Source: Himantopus leucocephalus
Taxonomy: Eukaryota; Chordata; Aves; Charadriiformes; Recurvirostridae
Direction: 5' to 3'
DNA: 64,000 bases
NCBI GenBank assembly: GCA_003993805.1
Contig: RSEF01000020.1
Coordinates: 10,629,009-10,693,008, forward strand
A program made the translations under genes and the position numbers. This document shows positions 23,301 to 35,600 of the stretch, in pieces. Under the pieces are notes generated by a model that did no database searches, was not told the origin of the DNA, and saw only the letters and a program-made list of their open reading frames with translations. Position 1 is the stretch's first letter. Every line of letters starts with the position of its first letter.

Positions 23301-26300
23301 TACGCAGACGGACCTTTGCTTGTCATATAATTCTTGATCTAGCTGTTCAAGTAGAAGCTAAAGGAACAGAGATTCAGTGGCTAAATCATATGCAAGGTGA
23401 CTTGAAGACTCCTAGCACTAGAAGACTCCCAAAGCTAACAGGGCTCAAGAATAAATTGCATTTTCCAATTACGCCCACCCAGGGGCTTGTGCCTTCTCTC
23501 TCTGATGAGTTATCATGCAAATTTTTCCATGCCTCAAATGAGTCTCGAAGATGCTGTGAAACAGCTGCCCCTTCCCACCTTATTCTAGCAAGCCTGACTG
23601 AATCTACACCTTGTGACTCTCACACTCTGGAGCTTTAGCCAGTGGGGAAGATGCTATCCCAAATTACGTTATTAAATCAATGTGCCATTTCATCTGAATG
23701 GTAGGAGTAGTTCTAGCATAAAACAGACAAAAAAGGACTTTCAAAGCTGTAGAAAAGCCATGTACATATTAAGTTAATTCCCACAGGTACGCAGGGAAGT
23801 GTAACTTCTTCAGCTTCCTTGTCAGGATATCTGTCCAAACAGAACAGTTATTTAGCGTAAAAACATCCTCTGGATATGCTGATTCTATGTTCTGTATCTC
23901 ATCCAGTTTCTCAGGAACAGCTCTTCACTGCTAGCTCCTCATATGCCATCCCTTACAGCCCGGGAAGTCTATCATGAGATGTTTGATGCAGACTACTACC
24001 CATCCTTTCTACATTCTCCTTCCTGAACAGCTACTATTGAACTCATCACCTGCATCTAGCACTTAATCTGGTACCCAACACCATTAATTGACAAACATAC
24101 CCCGCAAAAGCTAAAACATCCATAGATACAGAGATCTAGTTGCTTTTTTTTTTTCCTTAAATCATCTACAATAGGGAGATCAGATTGTCAGTGTATATTC
24201 TCTCTCCTTTCTTCTTATGAAAAGAATGCAGAAACTAATCCTTAGCAATAATAAAAAAATGTTTTTACATTTTAACTTTAAAGCACATCATAATTTAAAA
24301 TCACGACCCTAAGTGCAAAGAAAACGACCCAAAGTCCCTGCCCCTGCAAGCTCTTAAGCTTTACCCCCAGGGCAGAATGAAAAGATAAAGTAAAAGGTGG
24401 AACTGAGAGGATGGGAAGCATCACTGCAGTTTTCGGAAACCCTTCAAGCATTCTCTCTCCGGGGATTCCTAAGTCCTGTCACTTCTGCTCCATAAGCCTG
24501 TGCAGAAGCATCTCCCATGCTGAGCAGAAGTATTAAACATGACTACTGGTGTCTGCTGGGGTGGTGCAGCACCTTCATTTTACACACACTGAAGCAGGAG
24601 TAAGAGGGATACTGGGGACACAGCTAGCTGTTCAGCCATGCCACTTCTTGGGTCCAGGACACAGTAGGTGCTTGGTCAGAAAAAAACACATTTACACAGA
24701 GTCTAATTAACATTTGATTTGTTTGACACTGTTCTCCAGTCCTGACCTTCTGGTTGAATTTTGGGGATAAAAACATAAAGCCTTCAGATTGATGACAGCA
24801 CTGCTGCTGCCACCACTCCTGCCAGACAAGACACTGTAAAGAAGAGGTCCCCGCAGGAGCTACTGGGTGCTTACTGGGAGCTAAGAAGCAACTTCCTTCC
24901 TGCACTACTCCTGAAAGAAGCTGGGACATAGAAAGTAAAGTGTTGGAGGGATGAAGGGAAAGAGGAGTGGCATAAGTACGGGTCCCGCCTGTTCTGCACA
25001 CAAGCAGTCATGGCATAGTCAGCTCTACCCCAGTGAAGTTCCTGCAGAGAGAACTGCACAGGAAAAAGTCATATAAAGACCGCAAAACAGCAATGCTTTC
25101 TCAGAAGCAGAGGACCTCATGGATTAGAGGCCCAGGCAGGAACCCTCACACCTTCAGCAAGTCCCAAACTGCCACTGAGTGAAAAACCTTTCCACCCTAG
25201 CACTGCAGACCCAGAAAAGCAGCAGAAGTACTTCAGCGTGAGCTGGATTAGGGGCCTCCTTGCTGTGTGCTGGTGACAGAAGCACCTGCAGAACGTGCCA
25301 TACCATGAACCTCCTTGCACAAAATCCCTACCTGGATTTATCAAGCTGGGGGAAAACTTCTTCCTCCACTGAATCTCAAGGAGAAATTAAGTATTAATTA
25401 TCACTAAGCGCTGCATAATGGGCTTTTTAAATTCATGGGCAGGAATAGGACAGAGATCCTCTGCCATTCCTATCTGGATACTAGAAGGAACTAGAATAGG
25501 ATTCTTCCCAAGACAGATGAATGATGCACAGCCAGTCTCACAAGCAAACTGGACTGACTACCTGTATCATATGCTGTGGCAAAATTATGAAGCAGTAGAC
25601 ACTTTTACTTCTTATTTCCAGGTTTCTCTTATCTTTATCTCTGAAAAGAGCAAAATTTTACTGAACAAGGAAACCGACATCTCCCCAGCCTCACTGGAAG
25701 CAAGCAGCTGGCAACTGTCCAGGGAAAGGTGCAGAACCAACTGCTTGTCCCAAAAGCTGTTCTGAGCATACTTCACTGGAGTGAATGACAGTGTCTTATT
25801 TGTCACCCATCTAGACAGTTGTGTCTAGATCGGAAATGCTAAGTGTGGACGCTACGTTCTAGGGCGTCTCGTCTATCTTAAAGAGGAAACGAGACTGGAA
25901 GCAACAGGCTACAGGGCTCTACAGTTCACAAGCACCATCAAATTTCATCTTCAAGCACCGCATGTGGTGCAAATCCTGGCCTGTGAACAAAGTCATCTTT
26001 ACCTTGGATTAACACAGACCTGAAATCCCAGCCTGAGAGTTACACCGTAGAAGGATGCCCGAGGTTCACTTCTAGGAGAGCGGAAAGAGACACGCCAAGA
26101 GCAGCTGCGGTATTGCTAAACACAGATGATGTGCAGAAAACATCACTGCCCCACATCAAGTATAGAGTATTTAGTACTCGGGGCTTACACCTATCACTAG
26201 GGTAAACAGGGTGACTCCTGCTGAAAGCGTCACAAGTCCCAGCTATTGGAAAATCCAGCTAGGGATTGACCAAGCCGTTCTCAGCTCCAGACATCCTACT

Positions 26301-27173
26301 TGATGCACAAGATCCCTTGGTGTGCCAGCCTGGCCTGGAACTGCTGGTTCGGTAGCTTTATGCAAGGTAGTTGCACCACCTGCTGTCTGCTCTGAAGCAA
26401 GTTACCAGTGTCTATTAGAACATCATTTAAGATGATGATTATTAACAAAAGTTTTCTTCTTCAGAACCAGCTTTTTTGCAGGATATGCTCTTGACTGAAG
26501 TCATCAAGAAAGACTTCATATCTGAAAACTATGAAGCCAGATCAACAGAGGGACAGTCTAGTCACAATGGTTCATGTTCTCAAACAGAGTATGAGAAGTT
26601 CACTTTAATACCCAGCTCCTCTCAAGAGAAAGATCGCATTGTTACACCTTCGGGAAGCACTCTCAAGTTATTTCCACTCCAAAAACTCCCAAAGCTAGCA
26701 TCGAACAAAACTTTTTGCCATGCAAAAACCCAGCCACCCGCTCGACGCCACTTGTGGCTTAGCAGAAAGGAAGAAGACACCTCTTAAACCCTGCACCATT
26801 CCCCTTTCCTGGACAAGGCTGCAGCACTAACTGATGCAATCCAATGGGGCAAAGAGATAAGATTCCTACAGAAAGCCACAATATTAAAAGTTGTCTTAGG
26901 ATATGGTGTCTTGTTCACGCATGAAGGCAGACAAATCGGTGTGTTCTCTTGGCTGGCACAAATATGACAGGTTACGGAAGTATCCCCCTAGTCTTAGAGA
27001 TCAAGGATCCTGTTCATGGGCAAGTATTTTGTGTGCCAGGCCTCAAAAATAATTGGGCATGCAGTGGCAAGGTCAGTACGGGTCTAAAAGGAAAGGAGCT
27101 CAGAGGACAAATAACCTCTTCTTGATGAAGCATAGGTGCATAATATGCAGACAAAAGGGAATCAGAAAAACAG

Positions 27174-27179
27174 TTTATT
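27174..27179 (-). terminator. SLC35C2: Probable SLC35C2 poly(A) signal
   Basis: On the minus strand this reads AATAAA. It is the first canonical signal that I find downstream of the SLC35C2 stop codon at 27,940, which gives a 3' UTR of about 0.8 kb. No read evidence is available, so usage is inferred. Confidence 0.5.
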
Positions 27180-27939
27180 TAAAAAACAAAAATCCCCCCC
27201 TCAAATACCCACATATTTCTGATAAGCTTATTGCTCAAGCTAGATCTCCCCTGATAGTGCTCTCTCTCTCCTTGGCCTGTAGGGCCACAAGTACTCATGC
27301 ACCCCTGTCCTTCCTCTAACCAACGCCATTTGGCTATGTTCAATTGGTCCCAAATACCAGCATTTGATTCTCTCCTTACTACACGCACAGAACATGGGAG
27401 GTCACCAGGCACAAAGGCTCCTTCTCACTGGGACAAGTCTATGGATTTATAGCTACAGTCATCTGCTCCCACCATGATGGGAGTTCCTACTTAGCAGGAC
27501 CATAAAGAAAGTATGGGAAGGTATATCTACCTTCTCTTTTGAAGCCAAAGCCTAAAAAACACTACAGTCATCCCTGAACCACTTAGCCTGCAGTCCAGAC
27601 ATGTCCACGCTCATTCTACAGCTCACGGTCTATACTCTAAATGTACAGCCTTCAGGATTCCCTAAGAAGCTTTCTATAGCATTTCCCAGTCTCACCATGC
27701 CGCTCTACTTCCACTGAACCACGGCTCATCTTCCAAGTTCGCTGTCTGTGGAAGGGATATTGCCCGTTTCTTGTGCAGCATCTACAGCCCCACGCTGTAG
27801 CAGAAGAGCAGGGCCCTCCCACCAGGTCCTGGCTTTCCTTTGGGTGGTCACAGACAAGAGACTCTTGGACCTTCCTCCTAGATAGCTGTCGGGCAGGTTT
27901 GGTAGGAACAGAGCAGGGGCCTTTGTGCTTCATGTTCAG

Positions 27940-30900
27940 TCAGTGGTGTTGTGGGGTTTCAACATCCTCTTCCTCCTCCGCACCATGTTCGGTGTGGCGT
28001 AGCAGCAGCTCCAGGTCAGGGTCAGAGCTGGCCTCTTTGTGTGCCTTCAGTGCTTTTTCACCTGCATGCAGACAGCCCATTTAGTGACAAACTGGCTAGA
28101 GTACCCACCAAACCTGGCGCTGGCAAGGAGCTGGAACTAGACACTGCTCCGACTGACGCTATGAGAACGCCTGCAGAGAAACAGGAAGGGATTTAAAACA
28201 GAATCACCTTTGGAATTCATGGCTTTGAGAATGACATGAAGGGAGATTCCTGACAGACAGACAGCAAAGCCCAGCCAGTTCAGGAGACTGAGGCGGTCTC
28301 CCAGCAAACGTGTGGCGAGGAATAAAATGCAGATTTCCTGTGGAAACAAAAAACATGACAAGTGGCAGGGCAGGACCTGAGGAGATATGCATGAGACGTT
28401 CTACATCTCAAGCCTAGATCAAGATGGCAGGCTGCTAATTTCCATCAGCACATTCTCCTGTGTGCAGAGGGTTCTACAGTTTTTAGAAACAGAATGACCT
28501 GTTAAACTGGGATGTGGGATTTTAAGTCCTCTGACAGCATAGCTTAGCTACATGGGAACCCTGGGACTTGCGGACCAGACAAATTTCACACATCACCATT
28601 CAGCTACAAAAGCAGGTGTGCTAGATTCCTCAAAGGAGGGGAGAACGTGCCAAACTAGGTTAAAGATGTAGCTCAAACCAGTGGTTTGTTCATATCCAGG
28701 TCAGATGCAAGCGCATGCCCTTCTTACCCCTCCTCCCTCCCGCACCATACATTGCTCACGAGGCCCACGTGTTTTCGTTCCAGATCCCACCAAACTTTGG
28801 ACCTCAATGGTATTTTTTACAGAGTAGCCACTAGTCTCTGCCCCTTGCCATCAGGGACCAAGGGACTTCATTGCAGAGACTGCGAGGCAAAGCATCAAGC
28901 TCCTATGCAAGGACAACCAAAATAACAGGAGATGATTTCTAAGGCTGTAAGGAAGTTCCCACCACATGAGGACCATTAGGGATGACTCAGTACTTGCCTT
29001 CTAGTATTAGCACAGGAACCATGCCTTACCTTAAAAATGCCAGCAATGGAAAGGGTGAGGCTAGATGTTCTGGAAACCAAGAGGAACTCAGAAAAGCCTA
29101 GACCAAAGGCAAGAATTCCACCCAAGAACAGCTTCCCTACCAGAGAGAACAGCATTCCTGCTTCATGGAAACGGAAGAGCTTCTCTGATACGGACAAAGG
29201 CAGGCCTAGGAACAAGACAGTGAATAGCAGAGTACCTTTCCCAACACCCAGGACTTCTCACAACAAGATGGGGGTGGGCTGCTCACATGCCAACACCAGG
29301 AGGATGTGGAGCCAGTTCTTCACGGCCCTTACTTCCACAAGTGTGGCAGGCAGCCTTTAATGTTCTGCCAGCATGAGGTACAGCTGGGTCCTTATAATTC
29401 CAGCTCTCTAACTACTTTGTAATACAAATTCATAGCTGCTCACTTATCTAAATGAATCATTGCAAACAACAAACTGCTAAGCAATCTCCCCAACCACTCT
29501 ATAAAGCTATCCCTGCTTTCTCTAATTAACTCACGCACCCTCAAACACCGCAAAGAGTGGTAAGAGCCCCAGGAACATGAGCGGCTGCAGGTGAAACATG
29601 ATATCAATGGGGTTCTGGAGCCCTGAAAGAGGAGAATCAATAACAGACCAGGTAGCAACAAGCCAGGGAATAACATAGCTCCTAGAGCTTTTATTAGTAC
29701 CATTCCTAGACATACATCTTATTTGTAATGCCCACACCTGTGCTGCTGCAGAGGCCAAGCCACCTTCATGACCCATCAACAGACAACCCCTGCCCCAGGT
29801 TTCAAACACTCCCTTACACAAGATGTTTTGTTTCTGCAGCAAGGTCTACCACCTCGTTGTTCCCCTCCCCGTTACCAGCACCACCCCCCACTTCCTAACA
29901 CCCTACATACCCAGCTCAGCCTTCTGCATAAGGATCTGCGTGAGAGTCCAGCGAATACCCCCAAGGAAAGAGGCACACAGCACCAGCACGAAGCCCTGTG
30001 CGTTGAACTGTGTGGACTTGTAGGTGAACATGAAGAGGCCCCCAGCGATGAGCAGAACCACCAGCAGCAATGCCACCCTCTGGATGAGAGCAAACACAAT
30101 GTCACTACGGACTCCTGGAGCTGAACAGAGACAGACACCTCCTCTCTTTCAGATTCAGCCACATAATTGTATTCTTCCTCTGCTTATACGTTTCTTGTAC
30201 TGCCTGTTTCCCTGGGCCTGGACTTCTCCCTCCCTGAAGTGTTGCATGGGACCCTTACCACTTCCTCCAGCTTGAAGAGCAGTGAAAAAAGCAGGATGAA
30301 GATAATGGCAGAGGATTTGGTCATCGTGTAGCTGTAAGGACCAAAATACACTGTCAGTCTCCTCCAATGTAGTCCTTCCCAGCAAAGTAGGATTAGGAAC
30401 CAGATCACCCACTTGCACAGCAGGCTGCGATAGACGCTACACACCAGCCCCACCACGCCGTGCACCCATTCAAGGAATGGACCCTGAGAAAGCACTTTGT
30501 AAACCCCACCAGAGGGCTCCCAGGGAAGATGGTGTTTGTACTCACAGGGAGACAGTGACGTACAGGAAGCTCCAGTTACTCAGCCCAATATCCAGGGAAG
30601 TTGACAGAGCTAAAGAATCAGAGAAAAAAATCCTGAAGTTAACTGTTTTCCATTACATTAAAAAAAACCATAACAAAAACCAACCCCTGCTACTTGACCA
30701 CAAACACAGAGAGCAGAACAGACCCAGAAAAAAACCCCACGTTTTCCTCAGGTTAACTCTTCAGTGCCTACATAGCTCAGATACCCTCAGCTCTTTATGT
30801 TCCTGCCCTGTTCCCTGTGTCTGAAGTTGGGCTCAGCACCGCCCCCACTAAACACACACTGTGCAAAAGCGCAGAACTAACCCTTGCCCTCCCCGTGACT

Positions 30901-32198
30901 GAAAGCCACCACGGGTTTGCACAAAGTCTCGTTTGAATGTATCGGAGCATGATAACCGGTAAGTATGAGGGGCACTGCAAGAAGCCTGAAGAAGCAAGTC
31001 TGGCAACAATCCTTAATGCTGGTGCAGCTCTTGCTACAGTCTTATTCTCTCTTGTATATGAACTTCCTACCAGGGGAAACAGTTTCAGCCATGCAGTGGG
31101 CGCTGTGCTGAACAGCAGTACTGCTACAGGTGCGGGGAGAGCGTTCTTCTAGAAACTATGGGGCACGTTATGTACAGGCACTGCGGACCTTGCCGGAGAT
31201 CTTCGCCCAGGTGCTGTTCTGTGGGAGGCGGCGCAACGATGACCGAACCAGCCTAACGCACGGCCAAAGAACTGCTGAAGTAGCTCCAGAGCTCTGCGCT
31301 CCGAGCAGGAGCTTCACCCCTTGGCCTCAGCCACAGCAGTTCCGTGTGTCGCGTACGATGAACTCGTGTATCGCAAAGACCAAGCTCCAACCAGAGGAAG
31401 CCCCCGGGTGCCATAAATGCATGGCTTCACACCAGCGGTAAACAGAAAAACACCAACTTGCAGAGACAACGTAGGGAGGTGCCGTGAGAGATTCTCACTG
31501 TACGTTCTCACGTGCCGGTGGCTCCTTCAGAAAAACCCCTTCAGCGCGGCCTCGCCACGTTCTGACCAGTTTTTGTCGCCACCAGTATCGACGGCGCGTC
31601 TAAACCCACAGCCTCCGGCAGCACCTGCCGCTGCTGAGGAACCGCCCGGGCCGGGGCCGCGCCGCCGCCGCCGCCGCCCCGCCTCCCGCTTCCCCGGCCC
31701 CGAAGCCCACCCCGAGCCCCGCACTCGGACGCGGCTCCGGAGGAGGTCGCCACGGCGGCCATAGCGGCGCGGGTGTGTGTGTATGTGTCCGTCCCCCCCC
31801 CCCCCCCCCCCCCNCCCCCCCCCCCCCCCCGCCGCCGCCCCGCTCCTCCCCCCGCCCCGGCCGTACCTGCGGGGGCCGCCCGGCGGAGGCAGTCGGCCCA
31901 GGAGAGCGCGGCCCGCGGCCGGCCGGAGCGGCAGCGCGCCAGGGCGCGGGCGATCGCCGAGAGGCCGAAGATGAGGAGGAGGTGCAGCAGGGTGACCAGC
32001 AGCGGGAAGGGGAAGCTCTGCGGGACCGACAGCCGCCGTCACCGATGCTGCCGCCGCCGCCTCCCCGCCCTCCCTCCTTCCCTCCCTCCCGCCGCCCCGC
32101 ACCTTCATCAGCCACTTGTTGTAGAAGGTGATGCCGATGGAGAAGCCGTAGTAGAGCAGCACCAGCGGCGCCGTCAGCGCCGCGCCGCCCGCCGCCAT
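27940..32198 (-). CDS. SLC35C2: Solute carrier family 35 member C2 (nucleotide-sugar transporter-like)
   Basis: A complete coding sequence of nine exons: 32103-32198, 31867-32017, 30546-30609, 30259-30331, 29911-30079, 29539-29622, 29030-29205, 28208-28337 and 27940-28061. It totals 1065 nt, or 354 aa. All introns are GT-AG and all phases agree. The product belongs to the drug/metabolite transporter superfamily (triose-phosphate-translocator-like domain, about ten membrane segments). Diagnostic stretches are [14 protein letters not shown] near the N-terminus, [48 protein letters not shown], and an acidic tail with EEEEDVE. The human protein is a Golgi/ERGIC protein that promotes Notch fucosylation; its transported substrate is unsettled. 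The start is the only ATG before the first membrane segment and lies in a CpG island. The bird N-terminus ([18 protein letters not shown]) is shorter than the human one. ELMO2 lies immediately upstream on the same strand. Confidence 0.97.
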
Positions 32199-32620
32199 GC
32201 GGCCCGGGCTCCCGGGGGAGGCGGGTGTCCCCGAGGGGCCGCGGCGGGGCGGGGCGGGGAGGGAGGGAGGGAGGATGCCTGGGGTGGGCGGGGCCCGCGG
32301 CGGTGACGTGTCAGCGCGGGGCGGGACCTGTTCGGAAAGAGGCGGAGGCGGCGGCAGGCGGAGGAACGCGATTGGTTATTATTGTGACACGTACAAAAGC
32401 CGTGCGGCGCCCAGACGGCTGCGCCGCCCCGCCCCGCGCCGGTGGCCACGCCCCTCCCGGCCCCGCCCCGCCCCGCGCCGGTGGCGGAGCGCGCTCGGAC
32501 GGTGTCGCCCCGCGCGCGCTCCGGGCCGGTAACGATCGCGCCGGGGCCGGGGCTGCCTGGGGCGGCCCCCCCACACCCCCCCCACCCACACCGCCCCCCC
32601 CAGCTCGGTCCCCGTCAGCC
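31610..32620 (-). promoter_or_regulatory. SLC35C2: CpG island and promoter of SLC35C2
   Basis: Extremely GC- and CpG-rich DNA covers the first two SLC35C2 exons and the ELMO2-SLC35C2 spacer. On the minus strand a CCAAT box (ATTGG at 32371-32375 on the plus strand) lies about 170 bp upstream of the ATG. TGACGTGTCA at 32304-32313 resembles a CRE/ATF6-XBP1-type site. GGGCGG-type Sp1 boxes are frequent and there is no TATA box. The transcription start is probably between 32,200 and 32,350. Confidence 0.75.
31793..31830 (+). repeat. Poly-C tract with one N
   Basis: A run of C interrupted by a single N at 31,814, in intron 2 of SLC35C2 (poly-G on the transcribed sense strand). The ambiguous base in the homopolymer suggests that read length or base calling failed here, so the true run length is uncertain. 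Confidence 0.9.
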
Positions 32621-35600
32621 GTAGTGGTAGACGAAGTCGTAGCTGCTGGGCTCCTTGGGGATGGGCGGCGGCGCCTCCGGGATCTGGATGTTCTCCAAGT
32701 CCAGGAGCCTCAGCTTCATCTCCATGCTCAGCAACGTGTCCAGGTCACTTTTCGTCAGCTCGCTGGACATGTCCTTCCCCAAGAGAGCGTTGAGCCCATC
32801 AATCCAGATACAGTACTGGGGGGGGGGTGAAAAAAGGATAATTCACAATTCCAGGCTGTGTTGAATCTTTCCATCCGTGCAACAATTACAGATGCTCCTC
32901 TACAGCTCCAAAATAGCAAACATGGGAGGGAGTTAACCTATGGGGAAAAAAACCCCAACCCCAACCCCAAGACAGTGCCCACAGAGGTTTCCAATGGGAG
33001 TCAGAAGTCCAGAGGCAAGCATGACCCCGTGGCCGCAGGAGGGGGCCATGGGTTTCTACCATGGCATAACAAAGTAAAGCTATTGTAGGCATCAGTGTCT
33101 TACAGTATGGGGAAAAGGGAACACCCGACTGCATAGGAGAAAAGGAAGCAGCAGTCTAGACTAAGGGAAATGACTGTAGGATTATTTTTTTTTTTAGGAA
33201 AAAAAAAAAGATAACTGGAAGAAAAAAAGAAATTCACACTAAGCATTGGCAACATTTTCTAAGAATGAACCTGGTGGGAGACACCGTGCTCAACACTTTA
33301 GCGAGAAGCAATTGATCCTTCTTAATCTCTGAAGTTAAATGCTTTATATTCTACTGCTTAACTGCTATGTTTCTTACCTCGTATTTATTAGGTGCAATGA
33401 AGTTCAAGGTCTCATCGGGATCGTATAATATCGAGAAGGCCAATTCTAACACTTCCTGAATGGAAAAGAATCTTTCACTCATTGACTCAACAAAACATCA
33501 CAGCACCTCCTGCCTGCTAACCCAGCCAGAGAAGCCGCCTTGCTGCAGCTCAGTGCATTTCCCGCACCAGTACTCTGAGCAACTCTGAACAGCCTGGAGC
33601 ACAACCAGACTACGCTCACAGCATCCCGCAATCACAAGAGTACTAGGAAAAGGCCCAGATATGAGATGGGTTTTGTAAACAATACACCTGCAGCGTGGCA
33701 GACCATTTGCTCCCGTTGCTTGCTTTCACAGTCTTCAACTCTACAGCACTGGATATTAATTACAGGCAAAAAGGGAGCACTTACCTTGTTCTGTTTCAGT
33801 GCACTTTTCTCCTTCATGTGTGGACAATCCTTCCCTGTGACAATGGCTTTGATGTCTGCAACTGGAACTAACAGTGAAAAAGTAAAACTCACAAAGAAGA
33901 AATCCTAACCATGAAAAGACAGAACTTTGTTTTGTCTTTGCAACTGAACATTATTCCCAATTCTTGTAGCCCATTACCGCAGTTTTCCAAAACACATTAC
34001 CAGCAACACGTCCCTACAGTTGGCTGTTACAAGAAACACCAAGCAATTCTAAGACTCAAAGGATTTGGGCAAGGACCAAAAGTTGATCTCATCTCCATAA
34101 GGGCTTCAGCCACAGCTCTTTTTCCCCTCATCTCTAGGATGGCGCTCACAACAGCCTCGAGCCGGTAGAGCACAGAACAATTGCACAGTGTGCTCAGAGC
34201 AGTAAACAGCACTTACTTTTTTCCTGTAGAGATTCAAAGGTCACTTCCCCCTGGGCGTTATCTTCCAGATCTCCATAGTGTAGCACCTTGTGATTCAGAG
34301 CCAGGCGACAATACCAGAATCTTTCTGGAACACACAAGTAGAGTAAGCTGGGCAAGACCATTCACGTAAGGTCTTACAGCCACTACATCGTAGTCACCCC
34401 ACCCAGTCCCTCAGCACTGCTTCCTGTTCACGAGGGGACGGCTGTATTCTCAGAAATGCACATCTGTCCCATCCCAAACTACTGGCTGGTATGGACTGCC
34501 CAGGTAACCAGCTTTCCCTTATGGCAACACGCCTGCTGACTGATTAATCCGTTAGATATTGTTTGCCTACAGTTCTTCATAGGAAAAAATGCAGTAGACG
34601 CTGACACCTTACCTTGTCTTCTGCGATTTCCAATTTTTCGAAAGCTACTTCCCTCACAAAGCCTGTTCAGCCGCTGTTGCTTTATCAGCTCCAAGATCTC
34701 AGGTTGGATTTTCTCTCTCAGCTCCCTGCCAAGCAAATACGGAAGAGTAAGCAGCAAATGGAGATAACAGCAAGCACAGAAGGCAACTGTTTTTGTTAGG
34801 CACTTACACAATAGGTGGTGACTGGAAGTCATCTTGGCTCATTCTCTCAGACTGGCGTAGTCGCAGAATCTCAGAATAGCTCAGGCTGCGCAGTTTGCTC
34901 TTGAACTGGTCCAAGGAGTTTGGTTTAGAGGGGAGAGCCCGTGTGATCTGTTCCCTCACAACCTGCATAACCTAAAGAGGTTGGGGCAGGGAGAAAAGCA
35001 AGTCACATTCTTGCTGCTTAATGGCAGCAGAAAACCAGGGCACAGCTCAGCGGCAGCAAAGAACTGGCATAGACTAACCGGGGCCAGAAGCGTCAATATA
35101 CTAGTGACTTTGAAGATCCAGAAGAACAAAGAAGGACCTCAGGTCATGCCAAATAAAAGTTTGACCATCCTCCTTTACAGCCCACGTCAATGCCCTGTCG
35201 CACCTCCTGCGCCCTACTCTTTAACCAAGCGTACAGGCCCAGTGAACACGTGCTGTTCTGCAAAAGATTCAACAAAAATACCTCTTCTCCACTCTGACCT
35301 TATTAAAATCTTCTGCCGTCGCCCTCATTTCTTTCCAGGTCTTGTTCAACAGCTGGATGCAGATGGCAAATAGCTCCTCAAATGCACGGTCATGGGTGAA
35401 AAACATGGGGTGATAGTCATTCCGGCCTTCATTGGCTTCAGGAAGAAACAGAAACCACAACCACGTATTGCACAAGAGCCACTAACAGTAACTAAAATCC
35501 ACTACAGTGACAGAAACCTGACGGTGTAGGACAGTACTAACTCAAAGAGATTAAGACAATTAAAGGCTTCGTCTCCCCATAGACAGCCTGTATTGGGAAC

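Larger units (their letters stand above)
18442..27173. other. Gene-free stretch downstream of SLC35C2
   Basis: I see no exon or RNA gene here. The sequence shifts from GC-rich to more AT-rich after about 22 kb. Two items stand out and are listed separately: an AT-rich block at 18,945-19,070 and an inverted repeat at 20,306-20,359. An A-rich simple tract occurs at 19,580-19,610. Confidence 0.55.

Noticed and set aside
25418..25765. 115-codon plus-strand frame
   Set aside because: No recognisable domain, no CpG promoter, no splice partners and ordinary AT-rich non-coding composition.
32951..32970. Telomere-like (AACCCC)3
   Set aside because: Only three units in an ELMO2 intron, not the vertebrate TTAGGG motif, and too short to suggest an interstitial telomere.
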